Source: Miscanthus floridulus (taxonomy: Eukaryota > Streptophyta > Magnoliopsida > Poales > Poaceae). From it: a stretch of DNA of 64,000 nucleotides. Positions 37,301 through 49,000 of this stretch are shown piece after piece (the first letter of the stretch is position 1; each line of letters opens with the position of its first letter). The position numbers and the translations under genes were made by a program. Location of the stretch: positions 17,338,502 to 17,402,501 of the forward strand of contig NC_089591.1 of the NCBI RefSeq assembly GCF_019320115.1, read 5' to 3'. The notes below the pieces were generated by a model that worked only from the letters and a program-made list of their open reading frames with translations, searched no databases and was not told the DNA's origin.

Positions 37301-38795
37301 AACTGACTTGTGGCGGATCCCAGGCAAGCCCCGGAGCATTATAAGTCTCCTAATTTATAAAAGCAATTCTTTCTATATATGAGTTATATATTGTTGCATT
37401 AAGTTGTAGGAGTTGATTGAAACCGTTGATGCATTTATTACTATCCTTGCCTACCTTATTACCTTTTTACCCTGTTAGGTCAGGATCGAATAACTGCTTA
37501 GCCTTGCTTAGACCGGTAGCGATCGGTGATATCCGGTCACCTACATTATAGGTGGTTACTGGAAGAATTTAGCTATGGAAGGAATGATATCCTGGAATTA
37601 ACCATGTGTGATGGATAATTGGAGACCGGACGGAAAAAGTTGGAGGCAACCAGACAGGGTTCTGGGGTGCTGTTAGTTTCCGTCTGTGTCGATTAAGGAC
37701 CGACCGTTGTTGGGCCTCGAGTCATGTTGAACGCATGCCTTACATTTAGCTGGCCGGATAAAGTACCTTCCGACCGCGAAGCTGGGAGATTTTTCGGGCC
37801 GAGTAGATTGCCCGCAACGCACTGTGCCGGAGCAGGTGTGGTAGGACACGGGGGCGGGATGATAAGGCCAAAGTGCAGTCGGTCGGCCCCCGGGTACATG
37901 TGGTTCCTAGCAAACTCGAGATACCTGGAAAGTTGACTCGGTGATCAATATCTCACTTTAGCGGGTGAGTGAGGTTTGTGTAAGGAATAAATCACCAGCT
38001 GGTTAGGAATCGATTTGAATCGCCATCGCTCCTGGATAGTGAGCACTTGACTCGAGTTACTGCATCGTAGTAATTATTATGGAACAATGATGGTTATCTG
38101 GATGGTACGGGATATGCTAAATATAAATTGGTAACTGGATGTTATTGGTTAATCAAGTGATTGCTATAGTACAGGTGCTTACCTAGATGGATAGGTCATA
38201 ATAAAGATGATGCAAAGTACTTAAAATGGTTTCTTCATGATAGCTTATGCTTTTCGCAAACAAGTCAGCTAGCCCACTAAAGAAAGCCTTGCATAATCCT
38301 TGTTGTCGCTTTATTTTGGTTTAAGACGGGTAAGTCTGGCTGAGTACATTCGAGTACTCAGGGTTTATCCCACCTTGTTGTAGGTGATGTTCTCGACCTG
38401 TTGATGATGGTGGCTAACCACCGGTGGGCTCGGTGATTCTATACTTACTTCTCATCTATATACTTTTGTCGGATGATGTCACTATGCTAGCAATATATTT
38501 GGAACTTATATTAATGTAATCATTTGAAAGCTATGTTGTTTTCACTAATCGGTTTTGAAACCCCAAACTTGTACTACTATTTGTTAACTCCTTTGTAATA
38601 TTATTTCCGCTGCAACCCGATGTATGTGATGTGTATTTGCTTAATCACGCGATCTTGGTTGTAATGTTGATTTACCGAGGTCTTTCGGGACACTCGGCGG
38701 ACTACCGGGTTTATATGAGTGAAAGTATGGGTGTGTCAACGTGTTAGCGGGGACAACCGTACTTGATCTTGTATAAATTGGGCGGTTCTGTCACA
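34341..38795 (+). mobile_element. Solo LTR of the A family (A3)
   Basis: This runs from TGTAACACCCCAGGTGTTTG to GGCGGTTCTGTCACA without any primer site, PPT or internal region. It is flanked by the exact duplication ATAGC (34336-34340 and 38796-38800). Excising it joins CGGCTGATAGC to TGAGCCCCACTTGTC, the continuous reading of the other C LTR at 29060-29085. A single LTR with matched target sites is the product of recombination between two LTRs. It gives the only complete LTR of this family in the window, 4455 bases. Confidence 0.92.
35276..35947 (+). other. GC-rich island with open frame in the solo LTR
   Basis: A 223-codon open frame on the LTR sense strand, rich in Pro, Ala, Ser and Leu, with no motif I recognise. 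GC-rich composition alone lowers the stop-codon rate. Comparable islands sit in the A2 LTRs (53109-53675 and 62943-63521, minus). I list it as an LTR sequence island, not as a gene. Confidence 0.4.
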
Positions 38796-38800
38796 ATAGC

Positions 38801-41610
38801 TGAGCCCCACTTGTCAGCTACGCCTTCTTCCTCTCGTGCGTGTCTGGGATGGATTCCACCGCTGTCGCCCGACTCCACTGTAGCCATGCCCCTCCGTGCC
38901 TTGTGCCCTAAGCCGCCCCTACCTCATAAACACCTAGCCTTGTTCCCGCCGCCTCCATCCCAAGCTTTGGAGCTGTAGCTACCCTCGTCAAGCCACCGCA
39001 GACCTAGCGCTGCCACCAATGCCGTCCGCCTCGCCGTGCGCCCCGCACCGAGGTAAAACCACCTAGACGAGCTCGCCGTCATCTCCTTGTTCTTCCGGTG
39101 CTCTCAGTTCGGTTAACCGTGACCCATAGGTTGTTTCCTGCATGCATGGCCCACCTCTGACCATGGTGCCACCGTGCTCGGTCCTGTTTTGGCTGGCCGG
39201 CCTCGCTAGTCCCCTCCAATTCATCCGATCTTAGATGAACGATCCAGATTAGATCCGATCCATACCCCTTCGTAACTGGTCCATGGTGGACCCGTGAACC
39301 CCACCTACCATGCCACGCGAGCCGGTTCACCGTGAACCCGCTTATGCCGATCCGCCATGTGGCTCCACGTTGGTGATGACCCAGTCAGCGCGCGCCTGCC
39401 GCCGTACCTCTAGCACAAAGGCCCCTATGTTTTCCCGAAATAAACCCACGGTCCAGTAGTATTCAAAAGTATTTCAATAAATGCCCTAGATCATCCGTTT
39501 TGACCCCTGCACTTTTCCAAAAATGACGCTTGGTCCAGAGATTGTTTTTAAATTGATTTTTAATTATTTTAAATCTGAAAATAGTTCAAAATATTCATAG
39601 TTTTGCCACTTAAACTCTTTTGTTCATAGTTTCTTCGTTTGAACTCCGATTTGATCTGTTCAACTAGCGTTAGGTTCGTAATTTCATAATCTATATGTTT
39701 ATACTACTGTTAGATATGTCTTCAACTTTTAAAATTCGTGATTAGATTTAATCTATTATTTTATTAAAGGAAATCTTGTTTAAATCATATCTTCTGTGTT
39801 TTAACTCTGTTTTAGTCCATTCAAGTTGCGTTAGATTCATAGCGATAAGGTCTATGCATTAGTAACAGTGTTTACCATATTACCATTTCTGAAATTTCAT
39901 GGTTTAAATCATATCTTGATTAATAATTGTGCAACTGGGTTTTATAAATAAAACATGATCTGTTTTACTTTAGTTTTACAATTCAAATCTAAATTTGACT
40001 TAATTCAATTTATAGTATTCATAAAATATTCTATCTATATTTAAAATGAATAAGGCCTATAGTTTTCTTTTCCATGTATAAAGTAAATCTATCGGTAGAT
40101 GTATCTTTTTAACCATAGCTCCGATTAGAGTGCTTCTCGTGGCTATGTGTTCGTAGTAATGCGTAGAATCATGTTTCAAACTTTTTTACTTATTTTTCTA
40201 TCATTGGTGTACTATTCTTATTTAGATTTATTATTTGCTTCGTGTATGATTGTATGGATGCTTGTGTGGTGCTTTATGACTACGTCCAGTCGATGAGATG
40301 TACGTGGTGATCAAGAAGAAGAAGAAGAAGAGTGTTGAAGATTAAAGCTTACCGAAGGATCGGTGTTTTAAGGTAAGTATAGCATAGGATCTTCCTTGTT
40401 GTCCTATACACCTTTAATCATTTAATTCATACTACATGTACCTTGACTGCCACTAAGGATTCCCTAGTACTTTGTTACCCTGTACCTTGATATCTTTGGG
40501 TTATTGCATTGGGTAGTATGATGCTAGTGCTCAACTACAACCATGATCTTATAACTTGACTAATGTAATTTGCAATAAACATTAAAAGATACTTTTTAGC
40601 AACATGGAACAAGGGGCTAGAGCATTGGGCTATTTTTATGGTGCTCTAGATTCCTCTCCCTAAGGACTTATATGTAAGTGATCATCTGGGACTTATAGTA
40701 CAACTATGAGGGCTATATGGCTCTGGCTTTAGCTCAATATGAGGACCTTTTCTAGCTTGTTAGTGGTTATCTTTATTGGCATAAGAATGGCTTGATGAAT
40801 TGGGTATAGGACAGCCTCTACTCTTATGTGTATAGGCTGCATGTCATTGTGCCATTCGACTGGGGGTTCCTATATCTGTTTGCTGAGTGAATCTAATGGC
40901 CCTAACTTGTTAGGCAAACCTTTGAAAGGCTTCATAGTGAACCCTACCGACCTTCCTTGGAAGGGTAAATCATGACTCACAGTGAAAGTGTACAACCTCT
41001 GTAGATTGTAAAACTGGTATATCAGCCGTGCTCACGGTCACGAGCGGCCTTGGAACATTTACGGAATATGTGATCACTAATGGTTAATGATGATGAACAC
41101 TGATGATAAAGATGCTCGCTAATGATTATTATTTATGCTATTCATTATTCATGTTTACCTGATCATGTGTTTATGGGCTTGTGATAAACTTGTTGCCACC
41201 CAATTGCTAAAAGATGACTCATTAAAAGCTAATCGTAGTTAAACCAGTGTCAGCCTTTTGAGCCTCATGAACCCCATATTATATTTGTTGAGTACGACAT
41301 GTACGTACGCTTGCTTTACTTTTCAAATCTTTGGATAAAGATCCCAGATGGGTACTAGGTTGCTAAAGTTTAGAGGAATTAGGCTTGCGATCAACCAGTC
41401 AGTTGTCCCTATGGATTTGGAGTCTTCGCCTAAAGATCGGAGTTGTCTTTTCATTGTATATACTCTAAGGTTATATTCTTTATACTAATACGCTATGTAT
41501 TTAAGCATTGTCTATTGATATTACCCTTATTTATAGCTATATGTGAGATTTGACTTCTTGGGCTCACATATGGTGCATATCTAGTTTTGTTCTTAAAACC
41601 GGGAGCTACA
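38801..41610 (+). repeat. 3' LTR of C, second part
   Basis: Resumes the LTR after the solo insertion and runs co-linear with 29070-31925 to the terminus GCTACA, followed by CTGAA. Small deletions relative to the 5' LTR occur, for example in the stretch matching 31245-31270. Confidence 0.9.
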
Positions 41611-41615
41611 CTGAA

Positions 41616-42037
41616 GAACTTGCCGAGATCTACTCTACTCCTACTCCTAAGGGGTGGCCGGAGCCAAAAAAGTAAATAACTGGTATTTGATTGATTGTGT
41701 GTCTTTTACAATAGTCGGGCTTTGATATTTATACCTAGGACCTGCGCTTGACTCCTATCTAAGCACGAGTCATCACAATTTTGACCCTAGAGAAAATATT
41801 CCTAATTTAAGATAACTTGGACTCTAATTTTTTCCTTTTTGTAGAGTCCAACATGTCTCGTCCTTGCGCCGATCATAGTCTTTGTTGTTATCTATTGGCG
41901 CTATCTGAAGAAAGCCAATTCTAGTTTTACATTCGAATCAACTGGTTCTGATTTACACGCAATTGATCCCTTGATGACATGATCTTGGGAGTTTTCGAGT
42001 CCCTATGACTCTTCTTCCAAATTCTGGTGTAAACACA
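41616..42037 (-). repeat. 5' LTR of B, 5' portion
   Basis: Matches 18754-19175 of the 3' LTR and ends GTGTAAACACA at 42037. Contains the TATA box at 41726-41733. C is inserted about 115 bases downstream of that box. Confidence 0.87.
41726..41733 (-). promoter_or_regulatory. TATA box of the B 5' LTR
   Basis: Minus-strand TATAAATA, identical to 18863-18870. Transcription from here would now enter C from its 3' side. Confidence 0.55.
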
Positions 42038-42497
42038 CACTCCACAACTACTTAGTCAATATGATTTTCCTATATGATATTTCTTCCCACAAGCACCAAG
42101 TATATGTAAGGAATAAACATAATGCAGGACAATCTTAAAGAGCTATATTTATATTTACTTTCAAAATTTTAACTTTAAGTGTGAAACTTGGTTCTTTTTA
42201 ATTTGCATGTTTAAACAAGTGCTAAACAGGAAGCATATGAACGAGTGAGAGAGGGGATCAAATCGAATTCTAGTAGTTGTGTGCAAGCTCCTTCACTATT
42301 TCATGATGTGCTTCAATGCTTTTGTTCATAGTAGGAGTGTTGCACACCCACACACTTCTTTGAGACTATACCTTGCTTTTATTCATAGACAAAAAATGGT
42401 GAAAACACAAGGGACTCTTCTGGTGAGAGACACCAGAGAGTCAAACTTTTATTAAACTATTGGATTAGCCTAAGATCTAGAACAAGATTGAACTTTT
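42038..42497 (-). other. 3' spacer of E, second part
   Basis: Non-coding AT-rich sequence between the end of integrase (42498) and the insertion point of B. It continues at 17390. Confidence 0.6.
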
Positions 42498-43612
42498 TTA
42501 GATTGGATCATTAAGTTGCAAAAATTCAATCAAGTCAATTTCTTGTAATTTTTTATGTTCAAGAAAAACTTTCAAACATTGACCATTTACCTTGAATGTG
42601 TTACCTATATCATCTTGTAGTGTGACAGCACCATGTGATGAGGTTTCAATCACCTTGAATGGCCCTTCCCATTTGCTTTGAAGTTTACCATGACCGACGA
42701 GCTTTACCCTTGAGTTGAATAGTAGAACTTTATCTCGAGGCTTGAACTCCTTGTACTTGATTATCTTGTCATGCCATCTTTTGGTTCTCTCTTCATAAAT
42801 CTTGGAGCTATGATAAGCCTTCCCTCTCCATTCTTCTATCTCAGATATTTGCATTTGATGATTCTTGCCAGCTAGGTGAAGATCCATGTTCCATCTCTTT
42901 GCCCATTGGGCCTTGAATTCCAATTCAATAGGCAAATGGCATGTTTTTCCATATACAAGCTGATAAGGTTACATACCTATGGGTGTTTTATATGCTGTTT
43001 GATATGCCCAAAGTGTATCATGAAGCTTGTACTTCCATTTCTTCCCTATCTCATCCATGGTCTTTTGTAGAATATTCTTGATTTGCTTATTTGATGTTTT
43101 AGCTTGACCTCTTATTTGGGGATGGTATGGAGTTGCAATGTTGTGCTTGACTCCATATTCTGCCAAGAACCGTTGGAAGGTCTTGCCAATGAAATGTGGC
43201 CCTCCATCACTAATGACCAATTGAGGTGTTCCAAATCATGGGAATATTACTTCATGGAACATCTTCTTGGCGTGCTTAGAATCAGGAGCTCGACATGGTA
43301 ATGCTTCTACCCATTTGGACACATAGTCTACTACCACCAAGATTATTCGACATCTCTTTACTTTGGGAATGGTCCTATGTAGTCGATTCCCCAAACATCA
43401 AACAACTCCACTTGAAGGTTGTTCATGAGTGGCATTGCATCCCGAGCATTGATGTTTCCATGTTTCTGACATCTGGCACATCTTCTGACAAACTCTCTTG
43501 TATCTAGATACATCATTGGCCAGAAGAATCCGCTTTGCCAAATCTTAGCATTTGTACGGAATGCTTCATAATGTCCTCCATAGGGTGATGCATGACATCT
43601 CTCTATTATTTT
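42498..43612 (-). pseudogene. Integrase of E (Athila-like), broken
   Basis: On the minus strand the zinc region is visible first (CHASPYGGHYEAF and RRCARCQKHGN, about 43600-43470). The core follows with WGIDYIGPFP, LVVVDYVSKWVEALP and VISDGGPHFIGKTF. Then GQAKTSNKQIKNILQ appears where the lineage has GQAETSN, so the catalytic Glu is Lys. The C-terminal part (42935-42498) has EEWRGKAYHSSKIYEERTK and GHGKLQSKWEGPFKVIE. There is a frame change near 43370, a stop before FGTPQLV, and a stop near 42972. The 5' side is cut at 43612 by A2, so RT and gag of E lie outside the window. Confidence 0.85.
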
Positions 43613-43648
43613 TGTGATAGAACCACCCAATTTATACAAGATCAAGTA
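43613..43648 (-). repeat. Terminal 36 bases of the A2 3' LTR
   Basis: The reverse complement of the shared family terminus (compare 38760-38795). Ends at the CACTA target site GTA (43646-43648). Confidence 0.85.
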
Positions 43649-43674
43649 CACTACTAATTTTTGACCCTATCGCA

Positions 43675-44050
43675 TCGCTTTGCCTTGCATCAAACGTAAA
43701 TCTGATGCAATAGGTGGCTGTTATTGCATCAATTTTACAAATCTGATGCAATAGGTGCTCATTATTGCATCGAGAAGGAATTTGATGCGATGGTAATTCA
43801 TGTTGATGCAATAGGTATGATCTATCGCATCGATTTCGTGCAAAGTTATTGCATCGGACAAATTTTGTTGCATTAGTATTGATTTTTGATGCAATACGGA
43901 GGAGGTATTGCACCAGTTTAGAATATGGATGCAATTAGAAAATACTGTTGCAACGGAATGATAGTGATAGACTCTGATGCAATAGGTGACTTCTATTGCA
44001 TCGGCTTAGCAGTGATTCAATGTGATGCATGGTTATTATTGCATCAAAAA
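43675..44050. repeat. Left subterminal repeats of the CACTA element
   Basis: About a dozen imperfect copies of GATGCAATAG or its complement, often in facing pairs such as TGATGCAATAGG with TTATTGCATC. In En/Spm such repeats bind the element-encoded TnpA-type protein. Confidence 0.8.
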
Positions 44051-44342
44051 TACATTACAAGATGCTAAAACATATTGTTGGGTCACATATGATTCAAAGG
44101 CCCACGAAAAGGACGCACAAGACAGAGTCACCACCCAACTTTAAGGGCCTATTTGGATGAAACCCTAGAGAAGTTGTCTAGAAAAAAATCTTGCCTAAGA
44201 GTTGCCTAAAAAGTTAGTGATTTTTGCTTGGCTAGGCAAGTTTGAAAAATGTTGTTTGGTTTGAGGTTTGTGCTCGAGAATAGTAATGAGAGGATATGCA
44301 TAACCGTGGAGGCGTATTAAAATATTTATGACGTGAGATTAA

Positions 44343-45145
44343 GAGCATCTTCAAAAGTATCCTAATTTTTTCTCCTAAAAACTCTATATTTTCCAACTCC
44401 TGAAAATGTATTAAGAGAAATAAATAAGGCCATCTCCAAGAGTTTCCAATATTCCACCTCCCAAATCAAAATTTGACCAGTCCCAGGATTTGTGATATTT
44501 TGCATCAGGAATCCTGAATTTTTTATACCCGTTTAAGCTCTCTCACCATATCTTTCTCTCCCGTGCTTTTCTCATCTGGAATCCTATTATTTCCCCTTTT
44601 CCTTTCCCACCCCCTTTTTCTTCTTAGGCTCGCCACAGGGGCACGGGAGGACGAGAGCTAGCGGCCGATCCCGGCCGGGAGGGCCACGCCAGCGGCGAGG
44701 GGTGGCGCGGAGGCATGCCGCCGGCCTCCCCATGCTGCCGACTTATGCGATCGCCTATACCTGATGGTGCAGCCGGTGGAGGAGCAGCAGATGCAATTCT
44801 GGCCGGCACGCCCACTATCGCTCGGGAGGCTCCTGCTCGAGCACGACCTGGGCAGCAAGCAGGCGGCAAAGCGCGTGCTCATGGCCATGGCGTGGCTGCT
44901 GGGGTCCGGCGAGGTGTTCTTCCTCGATCATGTCGGCGAGAAGGGCAGCACGTAGGCTCAGTTCATCTACTCATGACAGGATCCGTGCGAGCGTGACTGC
45001 ACATAACTTTGCGCGCAAAGGACTCAGTTTTTTGAAGTGCTAAAAGATTAGGAGGTGGTTTTAGGAGCCATTGGAGACGTGTTTTAATCAATTTTGCTAA
45101 AAATCCTAGATTGGAAGAGTGTTTTGTGAACTCTTGAAGATGCTC
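44343..45145. mobile_element. Inner PIF/Harbinger-like element with GC-rich insert
   Basis: The ends GAGCATCTTCAAAAGT and (complement) GAGCATCTTCAAGAGT are flanked by TAA at 44340-44342 and 45146-45148. AT-rich arms surround a strongly GC-rich core at about 44627-44960, unlike anything around it. This is the layout of a Pack-type element that has picked up host sequence. Confidence 0.65.
44627..44960. pseudogene. Possible captured gene fragment in the inner PIF element
   Basis: The plus frame 44764-44955 reads a leucine- and alanine-rich stretch including RLLLEHDLGSKQAAKRVLMA and ends at a TAG. The segment RVLMAMAWLLGSGEVFFLDH looks like ordinary protein, not low-complexity sequence. I do not recognise the family. 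Overlapping open frames on both strands (44624-44888 minus, 44715-44996 plus) are what GC-rich coding-derived DNA gives. The source gene is unknown. Confidence 0.4.
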
Positions 45146-45527
45146 TAACATAAACTCATATAGGTTGATTAAGAAACTAGATGATTTAGATTGATGTTAT
45201 TTTTCTTAATTAACTAAAGAATAATTTAATAATAAAAAGTTAACTATACTTAATAACTTAATTATACTTGCACACTATTATTGCATGTTTACCACATATT
45301 TAATAATAGACTAGTAGTGACAGATTATTTTTTTCAAATTAAAAAGATTAACTAAGTTGTCCATTAAACAGTGCCATTAGCCCAGGCAAGCTGGATGCAG
45401 CACCAGGCACAGCTTGCCTGGTCCAGGAACCTCATCAGGGCTATATCCAAACAGAGGGCAGGCAAGGTACAGGCAAGATGAAAGCCAGGCAAAAACACTC
45501 CTAAGTTGTCATCCAAACAAGCCCTAA

Positions 45528-46023
45528 GCGCCCCACCCTATGTCACGCTGCCCCTATGTTGTTGCACGCCTTCTTACATCTCACCGACGACTAAGCTGGC
45601 ACACCTCAAAAACATCGATTCAAGTTTGCTATGCAATACATAAGTTTGCTAAGTAATTATAAGAATATATAGTTTGCTAAGTAATATATAAGTTTGCTAA
45701 GTAATACATCATAACTCCATTGCAATGATATGAAATTACTGAGTAATACATAAGTCTGCTTCTAGAATTTATAAAAATTTTCAATAATAGTAGAATCACA
45801 TATCACTATCAGAAATATATTTACATTGCACATACACATCTTATAATCATATGCTTGGACATACCTTCCTACACATCTCGAAAAGAACATCCCTACATGT
45901 AGTTTACTGTCTAGTTAGAAATGGCATTATGTTTGCTAAGCCTGCACTATTTATTTCTGACATTAGTTTGCAAATGATATGTGTCATACCTGAGATGCCT
46001 AGTCTATGTTTCTGTTATTTGGT
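45528..46023. other. CACTA interior without a gene
   Basis: AT-rich sequence. A frame from 45851 shows no motif. It ends with CTTTTCTACAG, a plausible splice acceptor before the first coding segment. Confidence 0.45.
45623..45709. repeat. Short AT-rich direct repeats in the CACTA interior
   Basis: Four copies of a unit around AGTTTGCTAAGTAAT lie at about 45623, 45643, 45671 and 45691. Confidence 0.7.
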
Positions 46024-49000
46024 ATCCCTTTTCTACAGGTTAGGTGGAACATTGAGAACAATGATGAGAAGGCTAGGATATGGAAGATTTCAAAGTATCG
46101 TTACAAAGGATGGCGAGCTCAATTGAGTGCCACATACTAGGAGGTCGCTGTCTACTCCGTCCAAGAGGTTGCCGTGTCCTGCCTCCATGAGCTCGCCATC
46201 TCCTCCGTCCAGCAGGAGGTTCTCCACGCAGTCCAGCCCTGAAGGTGTCATAGACACACCTCATCGTCGACAAGATGGACCCGAGAAGCAAAAAGATGAC
46301 CAACCTAGGTACCTGTCGATATGCAGTTTATGTGCTGGTTGGAGAATTTCCATCAATTAATTGGTTGGTCAATTAATTAATTAATTGAACTCTGTTTAAA
46401 AAAATTCAATTATCCATCATTATTTATAAGAAATTGTGGTGGCTGAGTTGATGATTTAAAAATCTTTGTAGTTTTAAGCTTTCAATTATAATTGGTTGGA
46501 TGTGATACAACTGGGGTATGCTTGTGTTTCCTGGGAAGAGATAGGATAAGTGCACACATGATGTTATAACACTACTGTTTCTATTGAAAGAACAATTTAG
46601 ATATTGGGTAAATTTGAAAATTGAGGTACTGACCATACATAAATTGACCATATTGCAGTGAATAATTTTATATGGTTTGTTCCCAAAATTGTTAGGAATT
46701 TGCCATATTGCAGTCATTAATTGATTTTACAATCATAAGATAAATTTGTTGAATGAAGTTAAAATATTTTGTAGGAAAACACACGAGAAAACAGGAAATA
46801 GACGGAAAGTATTTATTGATTTCTCGAGGGGACCCAAGGACCAGCAACGTGCCATATTATATTGATGGTTGTACATGCCCTGATTGGGTGATAAAAGGTC
46901 ATCATCTCCTTGTCCTTGTGTTGGGTTTGGCAATCCTATCTTTAGTTTCTTATTTATGCTATTTTCAGTTGTGCCACCTGTTCTTTTTGGTATAGCAAGT
47001 TTGGATGAGCCAAATGCTTCCAAACTTTTTCTGTGGTCTCCTGATAGCATATGGTAGCTGCTGTAATTTTTGTAAAATTTTCTATGCAAGTCTTGTATAT
47101 GGTCTTTTATGCATCCTTGTATCTATTTAAATTTAGAAAAGCATCAAATAATTTTATTTTATGATGGCCATCATATTTTCTAGTGTCAATGAGTTATGTA
47201 TGTTGCCATGATATGGTTGGTATGGTCCAAATGTAAGTTTGGAACATCGTTAATTCTTTAAGTGAGATGTTGGTCCCATCTGGACAGATCTAGGGACTTG
47301 AAGTTCACCTTGATAAGTTGGTTTCCTGGGAAACTTGTGAATACCAAAGTCGAAGATAATTGTCATATCTAGCTTCTGTTCAAATTTGAGGTCATTTGGC
47401 CTAGTGGTTTGAAAGTTACAGCCGTTTGAAGTTACCTCCCAGTTTTTGGGTGCTCTCTGTTTCAGCAGGGTAGTTTCTGTAATTCTGCTATTTCGAAGTA
47501 CTTAAGTTTTGAATCATGCTTTGATGTATGAAGATGAAATCTCAAGAATTTTATAAGATTTCCGGAATGTCCTCTTTCAAGTCATTCGGACTTGTATATC
47601 TCCAGATATGATTTATTTTCTGTATAGCTGTTGCATGCCCAGATTTCTGGGAACTTGCTGGAAAGCAAGTTGCTTATGTTAGATGCTTTATGTAGTTAAT
47701 TATGTTCTTTAAAGTGATTTGAATAGAGCTGGGCTACTCGGTAAACGAGTGTCCAATGATGTATGTTCTCATAACATGTTTTATTCATTTATCTCCAATG
47801 TCATACATATCTCTGAAATGCTAGAGTTCAACTGTACATTGCTTTTTACCCCTCAACATGCTTTGCTAGGAATCATATTTGCATGATTAACATGGACTTG
47901 GATTTTTTGAGGAAGTAATCAGTACATGAATCTAACTAATACAGTTTGATTTCCAAAGTATCCATTTTACCTAATTCTTATTATACTTGAACTGGAACTG
48001 TTGTTGCTACTTGCTAAAGTTGAAAACACTAATTGTGTTCTTAAATTTAGGAAAGCGCCTTCTCCAAAATTGCAGAGAGAATTGAGTTGGAAGCTTCTGT
48101 GATTTCAAAAGAATAAGAAAAGCACATTCTTCATGAAACCTATAAGGAAACCACTAGATGTAGGAGCAGGAAAGGTCCTGCACATGGATACTTGGCAAAG
48201 TATCCGACCCGAAGCCAACTTATGAATGAACGAATTGAAGAGCAAGCTCGTGCATCTACATTAGCAACAGCAGCCCAACAGAAGAATAGTGAGATGCAAG
48301 CTGAGGTAGAGAAGTTAAAAGAAAAGCTTACCGTTCAAGCCGCTGAGAGGGAGAGCGACAAGGAAAAAATTCAGTAGCTGCAACATCAACTGGAGAGTAC
48401 AGGTAGCAAGATTAGAGAAGAACTAAGGCAAGAGTTTTTTTTTCACTAATCAAACAACACAATCAAGCACTGCCTTTGGTAATAATACTACTTCTTAATT
48501 GTTACCAACATCATTGATTTTAGTAAAGCTTGATTGCTAATGTTTCTCCTTATAACTCCAATGCAAGAATGCTGCACCAACCACAACAGCCCCTCAGCCT
48601 GCAGAAAATATGGTTAGTGGAAATGAAGGTGCAGATTTAGCACAGGTATTATTTTTTGATAAATGCAAACTGCGATGTAATGGATACCTACATTTAATCT
48701 GACATAATGTGTGAATCTTTTTTAAAATATGAAGGCTGGTACAGAATCTGCCCTGCCCACACATAATGAACCTGCTGTTGTTCCGACTCCCATCCAAGGA
48801 TTAGGACATATGCAACAGGTAATATACTTCAAAATTATCACCTGCAGTTGAACAGATTTTTAGAATTGCTAAGTGGTGATTGCTCCTTCAAATCTTTTGG
48901 TTTTTACAGACTGTACCAGACAGTGTATTGTTGAGCAAACAGAAGAGTATCCAACCTAGTTGCCTCACTCGCAGCGCCAACAGATCACTTTTCCCAAATG

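Larger units (their letters stand above)
28401..41610 (+). mobile_element. C: long-LTR retrotransposon with a 1.7 kb non-coding interior
   Basis: Two LTRs starting TGTAACACCCTAAAATTTGC and ending GCTACA flank a short internal region with an iMet-type primer site and a G-rich tract. The target-site duplication CTGAA is exact (28396-28400 and 41611-41615). Removing C restores the B LTR reading found at 18740-18760. C is therefore a complete insertion. The LTRs (about 3.5 kb) are twice as long as the interior, and no gag or pol motif is visible. It fits the LARD concept of large non-coding derivatives that use enzymes of relatives. Its 3' LTR holds a solo LTR (34341-38795). Confidence 0.9.
17391..42037 (-). 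mobile_element. B: Tat-like gypsy retrotransposon, minus strand, carrying C
   Basis: LTRs of about 1.8 kb lie at 17391-19175 and at 27024-28400 plus 41616-42037. They start TGTGTTTACACC and end GTGTCGACA on the minus strand. The 7.8 kb internal region reads gag, RT, RT-RNase H, a second RNase H, integrase and a long 3' region with an opposite-strand ORF. The extra RNase H and the antisense ORF are Tat-lineage traits. C is inserted in the 5' LTR. The flanks of B (CATAT at 17386-17390, CACTC at 42038-42042) do not match, so I see no clean target-site duplication. B separates the two pieces of E. Confidence 0.85.
44145..45524. mobile_element. Outer PIF/Harbinger-like element
   Basis: The ends GGGCCTATTTGGATG and (complement) GGGCTTGTTTGGATG match at 13 of 15. 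They are flanked by TAA at 44142-44144 and 45525-45527, a duplication typical of PIF/Harbinger. No transposase frame is visible, so it is non-autonomous. It contains a second element of the same type. Confidence 0.7.

Noticed and set aside
17386..42042. A target-site duplication for B
   Set aside because: The flanks CATAT and CACTC share only two bases, so I do not claim a duplication even though the E sequence appears to continue across.
43675..44050. A CRISPR-like array in the short repeats
   Set aside because: The units are about 10 bases, irregularly spaced and in both orientations, inside CACTA ends. They are subterminal repeats of a plant transposon.
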